A stretch of DNA of 64,000 bases. Origin: Deinococcus sp. QL22 (GTDB lineage: Bacteria > Deinococcota > Deinococci > Deinococcales > Deinococcaceae). Position 1 is the stretch's first letter. Each line of letters starts with the position of its first letter. The stretch lies in contig NZ_CP097149.1 of NCBI RefSeq assembly GCF_023370075.1, forward strand, positions 1,296,001 through 1,360,000, in the 5' to 3' direction. Position numbers and translations under genes: made by a program. This document shows, piece after piece, positions 9,543 through 21,402 of this stretch. A model generated the notes under the pieces. It was not told where the DNA came from. It searched no databases and worked only from the letters and a program-made list of their open reading frames with translations.

Positions 9543-10301
9543 ATGAGTCAGCCTGTGCGCCCAGAAAAAGTCATCGTGACCCAGAACATTGGGGCGCGTG
9601 CCCCCATTACGGCGGGGCAAATCGCGCTGTACACGGGCGGCGGCGTGTTGGCGGTGGCCGCCTTGGGGGGCGCGGCGGTAGCGGTGGCGGGCGTGGCCCT
9701 GACCACCGTGACCATCGCGGCCCTGATGGTGGCGGTACTGGCCGTGATTTTCCTGATGCCTGCACTGCTGATGGGCCTCAACGCCGCCCGGATCAAGGCC
9801 AAAGAAGGGGTCGCGCGGGCCATGCCCCTGGAAACCCTGATCTTGCAGCGCGGGCAATTTGAGAATCTGATCCTGGCAAAAGGCAGGCAACTCTCGGAAG
9901 CCAACGGGCATCTGGCCGACTTTGAGCGCCTGATCAATGCCAACCGCGCCGACATGGACGCCGCAGATGTGGCCCGCTGGGAAGGCGACCTGAGCATGAG
10001 CCGGGAAGCCTTTGGCCGCGCCCAGACACATTTGGACGACCTCCGGGCCGATTTGGTGGCCTTTGACCGTCAGATCAAGAAAGCCCGCATAGACACGCAG
10101 TTGGCGCAGGCCAAGGGCAATGTGGCCTCGGCGCTTCAGCAGGCCAACCTGAGTGCCGAAGACCAGCACGTAACCGAAAGCGCCCTGAGCGAGATTGCCC
10201 GACGCGCCGGACGCAACGCCGAACTGCTGGATCAGGCGTTGGCGAGTGGGGAACGGACTGCACGGCCCAGTGCCGACCAACACAACGGCGGTAGCGCATG
10301 A
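9543..10301 (+). CDS. membrane protein with long coiled-coil domain, function unknown
   Basis: A 252-aa protein with two hydrophobic helices close together (about residues 27-50 and 55-80, rich in Ala/Val/Gly) and a predicted mostly helical, charged C-terminal two thirds that looks like a coiled coil (LILQRGQFENLILAKGRQL, DDLRADLVAFDRQIKKA). The layout recalls PspA-like or envelope-scaffold proteins, but no diagnostic motif is present. A TATAAG sequence lies 5 nt before the ATG. Its last 4 nt overlap the next gene (ATGA), so it is coupled to the small anchored protein and then a TAXI binding protein. Confidence 0.75.
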   Translation: MSQPVRPEKVIVTQNIGARAPITAGQIALYTGGGVLAVAALGGAAVAVAGVALTTVTIAALMVAVLAVIFLMPALLMGLNAARIKAKEGVARAMPLETLILQRGQFENLILAKGRQLSEANGHLADFERLINANRADMDAADVARWEGDLSMSREAFGRAQTHLDDLRADLVAFDRQIKKARIDTQLAQAKGNVASALQQANLSAEDQHVTESALSEIARRAGRNAELLDQALASGERTARPSADQHNGGSA

Positions 10302-10492
10302 GCCGCAGCCGGGTCATAGGCGGCCTGCTCGCCCTGATTCTGCTGGCCTGCGGCGCAGTAATTTTTCTGGATCAGAACGGGGCGTTTGGAACCACGTCGC
10401 AGTCGGTCACGACCCCTTCACCCATTACGCCAGACGCACCTGCCCCCCTGCCCGACACGTCTACCTCGGACGGTTACGGCGAACTGAAATGA
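10298..10492 (+). CDS. small membrane-anchored or lipoprotein-like protein, 64 aa
   Basis: One N-terminal hydrophobic segment (about residues 6-24) containing the sequence LLACGA, which could be a lipobox with Cys18 or part of a simple anchor, followed by a Thr/Ser/Pro-rich tail. The 4-nt start/stop overlap with the upstream gene argues that it is real. No known family. Probably exposed outside the membrane together with its neighbours' products. Confidence 0.65.
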   Translation: MSRSRVIGGLLALILLACGAVIFLDQNGAFGTTSQSVTTPSPITPDAPAPLPDTSTSDGYGELK

Positions 10493-10520
10493 CCTTCCCT
10501 TTGCCCCTCTTGGAGACCCC

Positions 10521-11402
10521 ATGAAACGCACCCTATTGACCTCACTCTTGCTGACCCTGCCTGCGGCTCAGGCCGCCGCCCCGCCCACCCTGAATGTCGC
10601 TACAGGCAGTCCCACCGGAACCTACAGCGCCATGTTCAAAAACGTGGGCCTCGTGTGCACCCAGAGCGCCTATCTGCGCGAGCGCGGCACCAGCGGCAGC
10701 CTGGAAAACATAGACCTGCTGCTGAACAACGAAGTTTCCTTGGCCTTCGTGCAAAGCGATGTGCTCAAGGCCCGCCAGCAAATTGACCAAGACGCGCGTG
10801 TAGAAGGCATTCGCACCCTGCTGCCGCTGCACCGCGAGGAACTTCATCTGCTCGCCAAGCCGCCCACCTCCAGCAAGAATATTTTTGGGCGCGTGACCGT
10901 GACCGGAATCCAGACCTTTGCCGACCTGAAGGGCAAACGGGTGGGCGCGTGGGGCGGCAGTATCGTGACCGCCAAAGTGGTGAGCGCCATGACCGGGGTG
11001 CCCTACCAGATCGTGACCATGAAGGATCAGCCCAGCGCCATTGCCGCCCTGAATGCCGGACAGGTAGACGCCGTGCTGGCCGTCGTGGGGCAGCCTGCCA
11101 CCTGGGTCAAGGGCCTCAGCGGGCTGAACATGGTGCCGGTGCCCAGCAACGCCAAACTGTCGGCCATCTACGCGCCTGCCAAGCTGTTTTATCCAAATCT
11201 GTCGGCCCAGAGCGTGTCTACCATTTCGGTGCAAAGCGTACTGGCGACCCGCGACTTTAAGACCGCAGACAAAAAGCAGTTGCTGCTGGACTACCAGAAA
11301 TGCGCCATGAACAAGCTGGTGAACTTGCAGGAAGACGAGGGAATGCACCCCAAATGGCAGGAGGTGAATTTTAAAACTTGGCCTTGGCCGCAGTACAAGT
11401 GA
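10521..11402 (+). CDS. TAXI-family TRAP transporter substrate-binding protein
   Basis: Secreted solute-binding protein, 293 aa. A Sec signal peptide (about 1-19, ending AQAAA) precedes the TAXI signature ATGSPTGTYSAMFKNVG, then the two-lobed binding fold (LKGKRVGAWGGS; DQPSAIAALNAGQVDAVLAVVG). TTGGAGA lies 9 nt before the ATG. TAXI proteins usually work with a fused DctQM membrane permease, but none is encoded nearby. The neighbours are a coiled-coil membrane protein and a small anchored protein, so it may act with a distant permease or as a sensor. Ligand unknown. Confidence 0.85.
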   Translation: MKRTLLTSLLLTLPAAQAAAPPTLNVATGSPTGTYSAMFKNVGLVCTQSAYLRERGTSGSLENIDLLLNNEVSLAFVQSDVLKARQQIDQDARVEGIRTLLPLHREELHLLAKPPTSSKNIFGRVTVTGIQTFADLKGKRVGAWGGSIVTAKVVSAMTGVPYQIVTMKDQPSAIAALNAGQVDAVLAVVGQPATWVKGLSGLNMVPVPSNAKLSAIYAPAKLFYPNLSAQSVSTISVQSVLATRDFKTADKKQLLLDYQKCAMNKLVNLQEDEGMHPKWQEVNFKTWPWPQYK

Positions 11403-11425
11403 GGGAACGTCTAAAGGTCTGCGGT

Positions 11426-12145
11426 CTAAGGTGCTGGGGCGGGATCTCTTCGAGTGGTTCTCTCTCCCACTTCCGCACCCAAAAACGAGTTCAGGCGGCG
11501 CGATAGGCCTTTCATTTCCCCGCCCGATTCACCCGGCACACCCTCGAAGGCCAACACTGCCAGCGTGCAAGGTTGGCCTTCATTGCTTATCGGTTCGGCG
11601 GCAGCATCGGCTATCAAATTGCTGAGGGCGTGGGCTAGGCGGCCATAGCGTTCAGGTGTGAGGCGCAGGGTCAGAGCGTCCAGATAGGTGGGATACGGCT
11701 CGTCGGCGGGCTTGTTCAACAGGCTGATAGGCGGCGCGGGCGTGAGGTGGTCGCCAAAGCCGAACGTGCCGTCCACATCGCCCTGCATCACACTCCATGA
11801 CCGTTCGTAGGCGTGCAGGAAGGCCGCCGAGAGTTCCTGCATATCCCTGGTTCCGTTGCCCTGTGCGTCTTCGGGTGGCAGCAGGCTGGACGCGATCAGG
11901 AATTCCCGCGCCGCCAGTTGGTAGGCCACTTTGCCTGCCTGACGCTCCAGCCGAATCAATAATCCTAGTGCAGCCAGTTTGCGGGCGTGGTGGTGGGCCA
12001 GATTCGCGGCCATGCCCACCGACGCAGCAATGTCACTGGGAGAATGCGGCGCGAGAAAACGGGCCAGAAAATGATGCTGTTGCCGCAGGGCACGGGCCTG
12101 TGCTGAGTCAGTGATTCGCAGTTGCGTCTGCTGGGCGGCGGTCAT
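11426..12145 (-). CDS. winged helix-turn-helix (ArsR-like) transcriptional regulator
   Basis: A 239-aa protein with an N-terminal winged helix: ARALRQQHHFLARFLAPHS, then SDIAASVGMAANLAHHHARKLAALGLLIRLERQ, the ArsR-like pattern of recognition helix and wing. The remaining C-terminal 150 residues show no metal-binding cysteines and may form a ligand or dimer domain. It is convergent with the TAXI operon and divergent from the peptidoglycan-binding protein gene, which it might regulate. The effector cannot be inferred. Confidence 0.75.
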   Translation of the reverse strand: MTAAQQTQLRITDSAQARALRQQHHFLARFLAPHSPSDIAASVGMAANLAHHHARKLAALGLLIRLERQAGKVAYQLAAREFLIASSLLPPEDAQGNGTRDMQELSAAFLHAYERSWSVMQGDVDGTFGFGDHLTPAPPISLLNKPADEPYPTYLDALTLRLTPERYGRLAHALSNLIADAAAEPISNEGQPCTLAVLAFEGVPGESGGEMKGLSRRLNSFLGAEVGERTTRRDPAPAP

Positions 12146-12284
12146 GCATTTAGCGTGGCACAGCAGTTTTCAGCCCGCGCCCCCCGCCGCTGAAAGCCGC
12201 ACCCGAAGCCACATCAAGACATGCTCAAGCCTTTCTGACAGCCCCATCAGACTCCCCTGACCTGTGCGTGCTACTTCTATTTTG

Positions 12285-13160
12285 ATGAAGCGCGTTGCCC
12301 TCCCGTTTGCCCTCCTATGTGCCACTGTTGTTGGCTTACCTGCCGCCGCTGCCCCCGCCAAAGCGGATGTAGAGAAGGCGGCGGTGCGGCTGGCTGGCGT
12401 GCTGGACGGCGTATTGAGGAATTGCCCCACCAGTTTCGCCAAAATCGGTACCAACCTGAAAGCCTGCGTGGGCACAGGCGGCAGCGTGGAAAGCGTGCGG
12501 ATGAAACTGGTGGCCGAGCTGGAGGCCGACCTGTACGGCGTGTGGCGCAGCCGTGACGAGCAGCGCAGCGTGTTTAACTGGCTAAAAACCCCGGCGGGCT
12601 TCGTGTACGTGCGCCTGCAACCCGACCCGGATGGACGCGCCCAGACGCTGGTGTATGTGGATACGCCGCCCAACAGTGCGCCCGCGCCCGCTGCCGCACC
12701 GACCACACCCAGCGCGGTGGCCAAGCCCGCCACCCCGACCACCACCACGTCCGCCAACTCCACCCAAATCGGCGGAGTGACGCTGACCCGGCCCACGCCC
12801 GCCCCGACTCCGACTGCGCCGCCTGCTCCTGCACCAACGCCCCCGGCCCGCACGCCCGCCACCATACCGATACCCAATACGGCGTCACTGGCCCCGCTGC
12901 CCTACACACGTCTGCTGGAACTGCTGCCCAAGCGTATGAACGGCCAAGACGTACTGGCCGCTCAGAACCGCCTGATCACCCTGACCCAGCCCAGCGGCGG
13001 CGGGCGCGGCGACGGCTATTTTGGCCCGGTCACAGCTGCCACCGTGCGGGCGTTTCAGGCGGCCAACGGCCTAGGCGTCACTGGGCAAGTCGACCGCGCC
13101 ACATGGGACGTGCTGTTTTCGGCAGCAGCCAAACCCTTCAAGGCCAGCGCCATTCGGTAA
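12285..13160 (+). CDS. exported protein with C-terminal peptidoglycan-binding domain
   Basis: A 291-aa protein with an N-terminal signal peptide ([12 protein letters not shown]...PAAAAPA), a globular region of unknown fold with three cysteines, a long Pro/Thr/Ala linker (about 135-205) and a PG_binding_1 domain near the C-terminus ([36 protein letters not shown]). The start at 12285 is chosen because it puts two basic residues directly before the hydrophobic core; an upstream in-frame ATG at 12264 is possible. It probably binds the cell wall and may carry an unrecognised activity in its N-terminal half. Confidence 0.75.
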   Translation: MKRVALPFALLCATVVGLPAAAAPAKADVEKAAVRLAGVLDGVLRNCPTSFAKIGTNLKACVGTGGSVESVRMKLVAELEADLYGVWRSRDEQRSVFNWLKTPAGFVYVRLQPDPDGRAQTLVYVDTPPNSAPAPAAAPTTPSAVAKPATPTTTTSANSTQIGGVTLTRPTPAPTPTAPPAPAPTPPARTPATIPIPNTASLAPLPYTRLLELLPKRMNGQDVLAAQNRLITLTQPSGGGRGDGYFGPVTAATVRAFQAANGLGVTGQVDRATWDVLFSAAAKPFKASAIR

Positions 13161-13203
13161 TAGCGTTGTTCGGTAAAGCCTGTCCAGGCCGTATCCTGAG
13201 GGC

Positions 13204-14106
13204 ATGACCGTTGCTCCAGCCTCCGCACCAGTGCCGCTCAACATTCTCAGCATCCAGTCCTGGGTCAGTTACGGACATGTAGGGAATGCCGCCGCCGTGT
13301 TTCCGCTGCAATGCCTGGGGTTCGAGGTCTGGGCGGTGAACACAGTGCAGTTTTCCAACCACACCGGCTATGGAGCGTGGACGGGCGCGGTATTCCCGCC
13401 GGAATTGGTGGCCGAGTTGCTGGACGGCATAGAGGCACGCGGCGCACTGCCGGAATGTCACGCGGTTCTCAGCGGCTACATGGGCAGTGAAGGCACGGTG
13501 GCCGCCGTTGTAGGCGCGGTGCAGCGCGTACGGGCAGCCAATCCAGCCACGCTGTACTGCTGCGACCCCGTGATGGGTGACGTGGGGCGCGGCGTGTTCG
13601 TGCGGCCCGAACTGCCGGTGCTGATCGCGGCTCAGGCCATCCCCGCCGCTGACATCGTGACGCCCAATCAGTTTGAACTGGAACTCCTGACCGGGCAAAC
13701 AATACATACGCTGGAAGACGCCCTGAGTGCCGCACACGCCCTCAGGAGTCGCCTGAAGCCCGGAGGCCCCCAGATCGTGCTGGTGACCAGCCTGACCCGC
13801 AGTGACGCGCCGCAGGACACCATCGAAACCCTGGCGGTCACGGGTGAAGGAGCCTGGCTGTGCCGTACGCCCCTGCTGCCGCTCGATCCGCCTCGCAACG
13901 GCACTGGAGACGCCATTGCCGCGCTGTTTTTGGGGCAGTACATCCGTATGAGCGATGTGGCCGCAGCGCTGAGCCTGTCTATGAGCGCCCTGTACACTCT
14001 GCTGGAGCGCACCCACCAGGCTGGAACCCGCGAAATTCAGTTGGTGGCGGCCCGGAACGATTACGCTGCGCCGGGCCGGGTGTTCGGGGCAGAGCAGGTG
14101 GGCTAG
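13204..14106 (+). CDS. pdxY: pyridoxal kinase PdxY
   Basis: Phosphorylates pyridoxal in vitamin B6 salvage to give PLP. The 300-aa ribokinase-superfamily protein begins with the family's [16 protein letters not shown] substrate-binding segment and has [21 protein letters not shown] and the [10 protein letters not shown] anion-hole motif with the catalytic Asp. The length fits (about 285-300 aa). TATCCT lies 6 nt before the ATG (13192-13197), indicating a leaderless mRNA. It stands alone between the peptidoglycan-binding protein gene and transketolase. Confidence 0.93.
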   Translation: MTVAPASAPVPLNILSIQSWVSYGHVGNAAAVFPLQCLGFEVWAVNTVQFSNHTGYGAWTGAVFPPELVAELLDGIEARGALPECHAVLSGYMGSEGTVAAVVGAVQRVRAANPATLYCCDPVMGDVGRGVFVRPELPVLIAAQAIPAADIVTPNQFELELLTGQTIHTLEDALSAAHALRSRLKPGGPQIVLVTSLTRSDAPQDTIETLAVTGEGAWLCRTPLLPLDPPRNGTGDAIAALFLGQYIRMSDVAAALSLSMSALYTLLERTHQAGTREIQLVAARNDYAAPGRVFGAEQVG

Positions 14107-14195
14107 AAATCCGTGGGCCGGATGTAGGCGGAAAATGAAGGGCAGCCTATTCGTGTCCGGTGTACACCATCTGCTAACAGGTTAAGATAGGCGGC

Positions 14196-16211
14196 ATGTC
14201 CACTAGTCCAGAGCAGGCCAGCACAGAGCAGGTCATGGGTCAGACCTCCAGCGTGGCGCAACTGAGCGTAAATACCATCCGCACCCTCAGCATCGACGGT
14301 GTGCAGCAGGCCAACAGCGGCCATCCCGGTGCGCCGCTGGGAGCCGCTCCGATGGCCTATGTGGTGTGGCAGGACTTCCTGCGCCACAACCCCAAAAACC
14401 CCGAGTGGGCAGGCCGTGACCGCTTTGTGCTGTCGGCAGGCCACGCCAGCATGCTCATCTACTCGCTGCTGCACCTGACCGGCTACGACATGCCGCTAGA
14501 GGACATCAAAAACTTCCGTCAATGGGGCAGCAAGACGCCCGGCCACCCGGAGTTTTTTCATACCAAGGGGCTGGACGCCACCACCGGGCCGCTGGGTCAG
14601 GGCGCGGCGATGACGGTGGGTATGGCGATGGCCGAGGCGCACCTGGCTGCCCGCTACAACCGCCCCGAATTCCCCGTGTTCGGCAACTACATCTACTCCA
14701 TCCTGGGCGACGGCGACTTGCAGGAAGGCGTGAACCACGAGTCGGCAGCGCTGGCCGGGCATCTGAAGCTGGGCCAACTGATCTGGCTGCACGACGACAA
14801 TCAGGTACAACTGGACACCGCCACCGACAAGGCCGAGTCCGAAGACACCTCCGAGCGGTACCGCGCTTACGGCTGGCAAGTGCTGCGCGTGCAGGACGGC
14901 AACAATCTGGACGAGATTCGCGCCGCCATTGAGCAGGCCAAGGCCAACAAGGATCAGCCCACCCTGATTCATGTGCGTACCGTGATCGGCTTCGGCAGCC
15001 CCCGCGCAGGCACCAGCAAGGCGCATGGCGAACCCCTGGGCGCAGAAGGCGTGGCCGCCACCAAAGCCGCACTGGGTTGGGACTTCCCGCCCTTTACGGT
15101 GCCGGGCGAAGTGAAGGCCCACATGGACGCCACCGCACGCGGCGCGGAGCAGGAAGGCCAGTGGAACGAGATGATGGCGGGCTACCACGCCGCCCACCCC
15201 GAACTGGCTGCCGAACTGGACGCCATGCTGGCCCGCGAACTGCCTGCCAATCTGGCCGATGCGCTGCCCAACTATGAAGTGGGCGGCAAGGCTTCGGGCA
15301 CCCGCGTCAGCAGCGGCGAAATCATCAACGCGCTAGCAAAAGTGGTGCCCGGTCTGATGGGCGGCAGCGCCGACCTGAGTGGCAGCACCAAAACCACTAT
15401 TACCGACGGCGGTACGCTGGACAGCAGCAATTACGCGGGCCGCAACGTGTACTTCGGCGTGCGTGAATTCGGCATGGCTGCCGCCGCCAACGGCCTGAGC
15501 CTGTTTGGTGGCCTGCGCCCGATGGTAGGCACGTTCCTGGTGTTCGCCGATTACCTCAAGCCCGCCTTCCGCCTGTCGGCCCTGCAGATGCAGCCCGTGA
15601 CCTATGTGTTGACGCACGACTCCATCGGTCTCGGCGAAGACGGACCCACGCACCAGCCCATCGAGCAACTGGCGATGCTGCGTTCGGTGCCCGGCGCACA
15701 GGTGATCCGCCCCGCCGACGCCAACGAAACTGCCGCCGCGTGGCTTATGGCGCTGGAATACGGCAAAGGCCCCACCGCCCTGATCCTGTCCCGTCAGGAT
15801 TTGCCGATCTTGCCCCGCAACCATGCAGGCGTGAAAAAGGGTGCGTATGTGCTGCGTGACGCCGACAACGCACAGGTGATTCTGGTGGCCAGCGGCAGCG
15901 AAGTTGCCCTGGCACTCAGCAGTGCCGACGCATTGGCCGCCGAGGGCATCGGTGCCCGCGTGGTGTCTATGCCCTGCATGGAGGTGTTCCGCGCTCAAGA
16001 CCGCAGCTACCGCGACAGCGTGCTGACCCCCGGCGTGAAGCGCGTGGCAATAGAAGCCGCCACCAAGCAGCCCTGGTACGAGTGGGTCGGCCTGGAAGGC
16101 GCGGTGATCGGCATGGACACCTTCGGTGCATCGGCCCCCGCCCCCATCCTGTTCGAGAAATTCGGCTTCAGCGTGCCCAACGTGGTAAAGACGGTCAAAG
16201 CCCTGCTCTAA
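14196..16211 (+). CDS. tkt: transketolase
   Basis: Thiamine-diphosphate enzyme that moves two-carbon units between ketose and aldose phosphates in the pentose phosphate pathway. The 671-aa protein has the N-terminal TPP domain ([28 protein letters not shown]), the pyrimidine-binding domain ([17 protein letters not shown] with the catalytic Glu; [16 protein letters not shown]) and the C-terminal domain. TAAGAT lies 7 nt before the ATG (14183-14188). A 14-bp terminator hairpin follows. All catalytic motifs are present. Confidence 0.97.
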   Translation: MSTSPEQASTEQVMGQTSSVAQLSVNTIRTLSIDGVQQANSGHPGAPLGAAPMAYVVWQDFLRHNPKNPEWAGRDRFVLSAGHASMLIYSLLHLTGYDMPLEDIKNFRQWGSKTPGHPEFFHTKGLDATTGPLGQGAAMTVGMAMAEAHLAARYNRPEFPVFGNYIYSILGDGDLQEGVNHESAALAGHLKLGQLIWLHDDNQVQLDTATDKAESEDTSERYRAYGWQVLRVQDGNNLDEIRAAIEQAKANKDQPTLIHVRTVIGFGSPRAGTSKAHGEPLGAEGVAATKAALGWDFPPFTVPGEVKAHMDATARGAEQEGQWNEMMAGYHAAHPELAAELDAMLARELPANLADALPNYEVGGKASGTRVSSGEIINALAKVVPGLMGGSADLSGSTKTTITDGGTLDSSNYAGRNVYFGVREFGMAAAANGLSLFGGLRPMVGTFLVFADYLKPAFRLSALQMQPVTYVLTHDSIGLGEDGPTHQPIEQLAMLRSVPGAQVIRPADANETAAAWLMALEYGKGPTALILSRQDLPILPRNHAGVKKGAYVLRDADNAQVILVASGSEVALALSSADALAAEGIGARVVSMPCMEVFRAQDRSYRDSVLTPGVKRVAIEAATKQPWYEWVGLEGAVIGMDTFGASAPAPILFEKFGFSVPNVVKTVKALL

Positions 16212-16225
16212 GCCTCAAGCCCTTC

Positions 16226-16263
16226 AAAACACCCACCCCTTACTGCTCGGGGGTGGGTGTTTT
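16226..16263. terminator. intrinsic terminator after tkt
   Basis: Perfect 14-bp stem: AAAACACCCACCCC (16226-16239) with GGGGTGGGTGTTTT (16250-16263), 10-nt loop, A-run on one side and T-run on the other. Confidence 0.9.
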
Positions 16264-16357
16264 CTTTGGTCAGGTCCAAGACCTTCTGAGGCTTCTGCCT
16301 GTATTTGCTACATATGCTCTAAAGGACAAAGCAGGCTGGGGCGTGTGAAATAAGCGC

Positions 16358-17257
16358 ATGACCTCAGACCAGACAGGCCAGCCGGAAACCGCCGCCATTC
16401 AGGACATGCCCGAACAGGTGCCCGCCGAAACGCAAAGTGAGCAACCGGGCAGCGAAGCAGAAATGAGCGTGGCCCCTGTCGTGGTGCGCGACAACTACCG
16501 GGGCAGTGGCAAACTGGAAGGCAAAGTCGCCCTCATTACAGGCGGCGACAGCGGCATCGGACGGGCGGTGGCGGTACATTTTGCGCGGGAAGGCGCAGAC
16601 GTGGCGCTGCTGTATCTGGACGAACACGAGGACGCCAAAGCCACCGCCGAGATGATTGAGGGCGAGGGCCGCCAATGCCTGACCATCGCGGGCGACGTGG
16701 GCGACCCCCAGATTGCCAAAGACGCCGTGCAGCAAACGGTGGACAAGTTTGGCCGCCTCGATATCGTGGTGAACAATGCCGCCGAGCAGCACCCGCAGGA
16801 GAGCCTGACCGACATCACGCCGGAGCAGTTGCAGGCCACCTTCCGCACTAACGTCTTCGGCATGTTTTACGTGACTCAGGCGGCACTGCCCCATCTGAAA
16901 GAGGGCGCGAGCATCATCAACACGACCAGCATCACAGCCTACAAGGGCAGCCCGGAACTGCTGGATTATTCCAGTACCAAGGGCGCACAGGTGGCCTTTA
17001 CCCGCAGCCTCAGCCAGGCGCTGGCCGAACAGGGCATCCGCGTGAATGCGGTGGCTCCCGGCCCGATCTGGACGCCCCTGATTCCCTCTACCTTTGACGC
17101 CAAACGGGTCGGCGAACACGGCGCAGATGTACCCCTGAAACGCCCCGGCCAACCCGCCGAAGTTGCGCCCGCCTATGTGTATCTGGCGAGTGAGGATAGC
17201 AGCTACGTAACGGGCCAGGTGATGCATGTGAACGGGGGCGAAGTCGTCAACGGGTAA
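16358..17257 (+). CDS. SDR-family oxidoreductase, general-stress (GSP39/YghA-like) type
   Basis: NAD(P)-dependent short-chain dehydrogenase, 299 aa, with a hydrophilic N-terminal extension of about 50 residues typical of the GSP39/YghA branch. Motifs: TGGDSGIG for cofactor binding, NNAAEQ, catalytic Ser (NTTSITAYKG) and YSSTK with the catalytic Tyr and Lys. The substrate is unknown; relatives are linked to glucose/ribitol-type alcohol oxidation and stress. It is followed by a 21-bp inverted repeat that separates it from the convergent E2 gene. Confidence 0.87.
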   Translation: MTSDQTGQPETAAIQDMPEQVPAETQSEQPGSEAEMSVAPVVVRDNYRGSGKLEGKVALITGGDSGIGRAVAVHFAREGADVALLYLDEHEDAKATAEMIEGEGRQCLTIAGDVGDPQIAKDAVQQTVDKFGRLDIVVNNAAEQHPQESLTDITPEQLQATFRTNVFGMFYVTQAALPHLKEGASIINTTSITAYKGSPELLDYSSTKGAQVAFTRSLSQALAEQGIRVNAVAPGPIWTPLIPSTFDAKRVGEHGADVPLKRPGQPAEVAPAYVYLASEDSSYVTGQVMHVNGGEVVNG

Positions 17258-17271
17258 GGATCGGACAACAG

Positions 17272-17325
17272 AAGGTGGATCGTAGACCGTGGTCAAAGCT
17301 CAACCCACGGTCTACGATCCACCTT
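17272..17325. repeat. perfect 21-bp inverted repeat, dispersed repeat copy 2 and likely terminator
   Basis: Arms 17272-17292 and 17305-17325 match over 21 bp with a 12-nt loop, between convergent genes. The stem starts with AAGG and ends with CCTTT, so it could stop transcripts from both sides. The core GGATCGTAGA is shared with intergenic sequences elsewhere in the window, so it belongs to a dispersed family. Confidence 0.75.
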
Positions 17326-17337
17326 TCACGTTCCCTG

Positions 17338-18900
<1,563 letters not shown>

Positions 18901-18961
18901 GAGTTACCTCGGGTGTGAAATATGGAGCGTGGGAATAAATCAAGCTCCGAATGAATTGTGT

Positions 18962-19195
18962 TCAGCGCAGGAGGAAGGCCCGCAGCAGGCCGTAGACCAT
19001 CAAAATCACGCCCAGAATCTTGATCCAGCGCTCGTCGCCCGCGTAGAACCATGCCGCCAAGCCCAACAGTAAGAACATCGCGCCGATGCACAGGCTTTGC
19101 CACGGTTCGGGTAAGCGGCCTGCCTGCGAGTACAAGCCAAAGCCGATCAGCAGGCCGATGGTGCCGAGGAAGGGGCGTAGGAAGTTGGGGTTCAT
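18962..19195 (-). CDS. small integral membrane protein, 77 aa, inside the 2-oxoacid dehydrogenase operon
   Basis: Three hydrophobic segments (about residues 7-24, 33-49 and 56-74) predict a small polytopic membrane protein of unknown function. TATGCT lies exactly 7 nt before the ATG at 19195 (19203-19208, complement), so it probably has its own leaderless transcript although it lies between E1 beta and E2. An ATG four codons upstream is possible but would put the box inside the gene. No link to dehydrogenase function is evident. Confidence 0.7.
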   Translation of the reverse strand: MNPNFLRPFLGTIGLLIGFGLYSQAGRLPEPWQSLCIGAMFLLLGLAAWFYAGDERWIKILGVILMVYGLLRAFLLR

Positions 19196-19213
19196 GGCTT
19201 TTAGCATAGAAGG

Positions 19214-20242
19214 TCAGTAGTTCAAAGCCTTGACGCAGGCCGCCGTGATGCGGTTGGGGCCGGGCAGATACACCTTGTCCTGCACATACGGATAGGGCGT
19301 ATCGAAGCCCGCGACCTGTCCCACCGGAGCCAGCAGCGAGTCGAAGGCCTGCTCCTGAATCACGTAGGCTACCTCGCCCATAAAGTTGCTGATGCGCGGG
19401 GCCTCGCTGACGAGCACGGCTCGGCCCGTTTTTTGCACACTGCTGAGGACGAGTTCTCGATCCCAAGGCACCAGGCTTCGCAGATCGATGACCTCCACGC
19501 TCACGCCTTCTGCGGCCAATGCGGCGGCGGCCCGCTCCGCGTCGGGCATCACGCCGCCGTAGCCCACCAGCGTCAGGTCAGTGCCTTCCCGCCGAATCGC
19601 GCCCTCGCCAATTTTCACGATGTAATCATGGCTGGGCACTTCACCTTTGGCGGCGCGGTACAGCCGCTTGGGTTCAAAGTAGATCACCGGGTCCTCTCCG
19701 CGAATGGCGGCTTTCAGCAGGCCTTTGGCGTCGTAGGGCGTGCTGGGCATCACCACTTTCAGGCCCGGCGTGTGCGTGAAGTAACTTTCGGGACTCTGGC
19801 TATGGTGGTGTCCGCCCTTGACGCCGCCGCCGCTGGGCGTGCGAATGATCATGGGCGCGGTAAATTGCCCACCACTGCGGTACCGGATTTTGGCCGCCTG
19901 ACTGATGATCTGATCGAAGCCCGGCCCCATGTAATCGGCAAACTGAATTTCGGCGATGGGACGCAGACCACGCACGGCCATGCCCACTGCCGCGCCCACC
20001 ACGCTGGCTTCAGAGAGCGGCGTATCAAACACTCGGCGCGGGCCAAATTCGGCCTGAAGTCCGGCAGTAGCAAGAAAAACCCCGCCGCGTGCGCCTACAT
20101 CCTCGCCAAACACCACTACCCGGTCATCGCGGGCCAATTCTTCACGCATGGCTTCCGTCACGGCCTGAATCAGTGTGAGGGTGCGTGTTTCACCCGTCTG
20201 TGCTTGCCCGGTCTGAGCGGATCGGTCTTGGGTGGCCGTCAT
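19214..20242 (-). CDS. 2-oxoacid dehydrogenase E1 component, beta subunit
   Basis: Pairs with the alpha subunit to decarboxylate a branched-chain-type 2-oxoacid using thiamine diphosphate. The 342-aa protein has the transketolase-like pyrimidine-binding fold ([30 protein letters not shown]) and the C-terminal domain ([25 protein letters not shown]). Its ATG overlaps the alpha-subunit stop by 4 nt (20239-20242), giving translational coupling and 1:1 production. Confidence 0.93.
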   Translation of the reverse strand: MTATQDRSAQTGQAQTGETRTLTLIQAVTEAMREELARDDRVVVFGEDVGARGGVFLATAGLQAEFGPRRVFDTPLSEASVVGAAVGMAVRGLRPIAEIQFADYMGPGFDQIISQAAKIRYRSGGQFTAPMIIRTPSGGGVKGGHHHSQSPESYFTHTPGLKVVMPSTPYDAKGLLKAAIRGEDPVIYFEPKRLYRAAKGEVPSHDYIVKIGEGAIRREGTDLTLVGYGGVMPDAERAAAALAAEGVSVEVIDLRSLVPWDRELVLSSVQKTGRAVLVSEAPRISNFMGEVAYVIQEQAFDSLLAPVGQVAGFDTPYPYVQDKVYLPGPNRITAACVKALNY

Positions 20243-21402
20243 TTCTGCCCCTCCTGCTCGGCCCGCACAAAGGCGGCCTGCTCACGCAGATGGGGCGGCG
20301 TATCGGCGTACACATCCTCGAACATGATGCGCCAGTCGGGCTGCCCGGTGGCTTCGGCCTTCAGCACGTCGGCGTCGACGGCCCGGTGAACCGACGAGAT
20401 CAGGTTGGCGCGTTCCTCGGCGTCTACCGGGTGGCCCAGGTGCGCCAACAGCCCTTCTATGCGGGCAATCGGGTCGCGGGCCAGCCAGGAGTTCACCTCG
20501 TCGCGGGTGCGGTAGTTCTTTTCGGCGTCAGCATCAGCGTTGCTGTGAGAACCCACGCGGTAGGTCAGACATTCCACCAGCGCGGGGCCATTGCCTGCCC
20601 GCACCCATTCGGCGGCGTGTCCGCAGACTTCCATGACGGCCACAATATCGTTGCCATCGACATAAAATCCCGGCATCCCGTAGGCCTTGGCCTTGATATG
20701 GATGTTTGGGCTGGCGGTCTGGGCAGCCAGATTGGTGCTGATGGCCCACTGGTTGTTCTCGCACACGAACAACGCCGGAGCTTTGGCCGCGCCCGCCATG
20801 TTCAGGCCCGCGTGCCAGTCGCCCTCACTGGTCGCGCCGTCGCCAAAGGTACACAGGGTAATTTCATCAGTGCCGAGATACTTTTGGGCCATCGCGTTAC
20901 CCGCTGCGGGCGGCACCTGCGAAGCGATGCTGGAACTGATAGACACGAAATTCTTGCTGGCACTGCCAAAGTGATGCGGCATCTGGCGGCCCTTGCACAG
21001 GTCGGAATTGGTGCCGAGGCACTGGCTGATCAGGTCGATCATGGGCACACCCATGGCTAATCCCAGCGTGTGGTCGCGGTAATAGGGCCACACCCAATCG
21101 TGGCCCACGCGGATAGAGCGGGCCAGCCCGACCTGCGTGGCTTCCATGCCGCTGGACTGGGCATAAAAGGTCGTGCGCCCTTGCCGCAGCAGCGTCACCA
21201 GTTTGCGGTCAAACTCGCGGGCACGCACCATCTCGTGGTGCAGTTCTCGCAGCAGTTCTGGCGTGTAACGAACGGGCAACTCGCGTACAGGACGGCCATC
21301 TTCGGCTACCCAGCGCAACGGCTCGGGGGAAAAGGGTTCGATGGGGCTGGAAGATAAAGAGGTCAATTCGGTGCTGGGTGTGGGTTGTGAAGCGGTCGTC
21401 AT
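20239..21402 (-). CDS. 2-oxoacid dehydrogenase E1 component, alpha subunit
   Basis: TPP-binding subunit, 387 aa, first gene of the operon. It has the signature [18 protein letters not shown] for TPP/Mg binding, the [11 protein letters not shown] loop and the [12 protein letters not shown] phosphorylation-loop-like segment. The start at 21402 is preceded by GAGGAGG, an excellent Shine-Dalgarno; a longer frame upstream looks non-coding. The N-terminal 50 residues are a hydrophilic extension. E3 (lipoamide dehydrogenase) is not in this window and must be encoded elsewhere. Confidence 0.93.
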   Translation of the reverse strand: MTTASQPTPSTELTSLSSSPIEPFSPEPLRWVAEDGRPVRELPVRYTPELLRELHHEMVRAREFDRKLVTLLRQGRTTFYAQSSGMEATQVGLARSIRVGHDWVWPYYRDHTLGLAMGVPMIDLISQCLGTNSDLCKGRQMPHHFGSASKNFVSISSSIASQVPPAAGNAMAQKYLGTDEITLCTFGDGATSEGDWHAGLNMAGAAKAPALFVCENNQWAISTNLAAQTASPNIHIKAKAYGMPGFYVDGNDIVAVMEVCGHAAEWVRAGNGPALVECLTYRVGSHSNADADAEKNYRTRDEVNSWLARDPIARIEGLLAHLGHPVDAEERANLISSVHRAVDADVLKAEATGQPDWRIMFEDVYADTPPHLREQAAFVRAEQEGQK

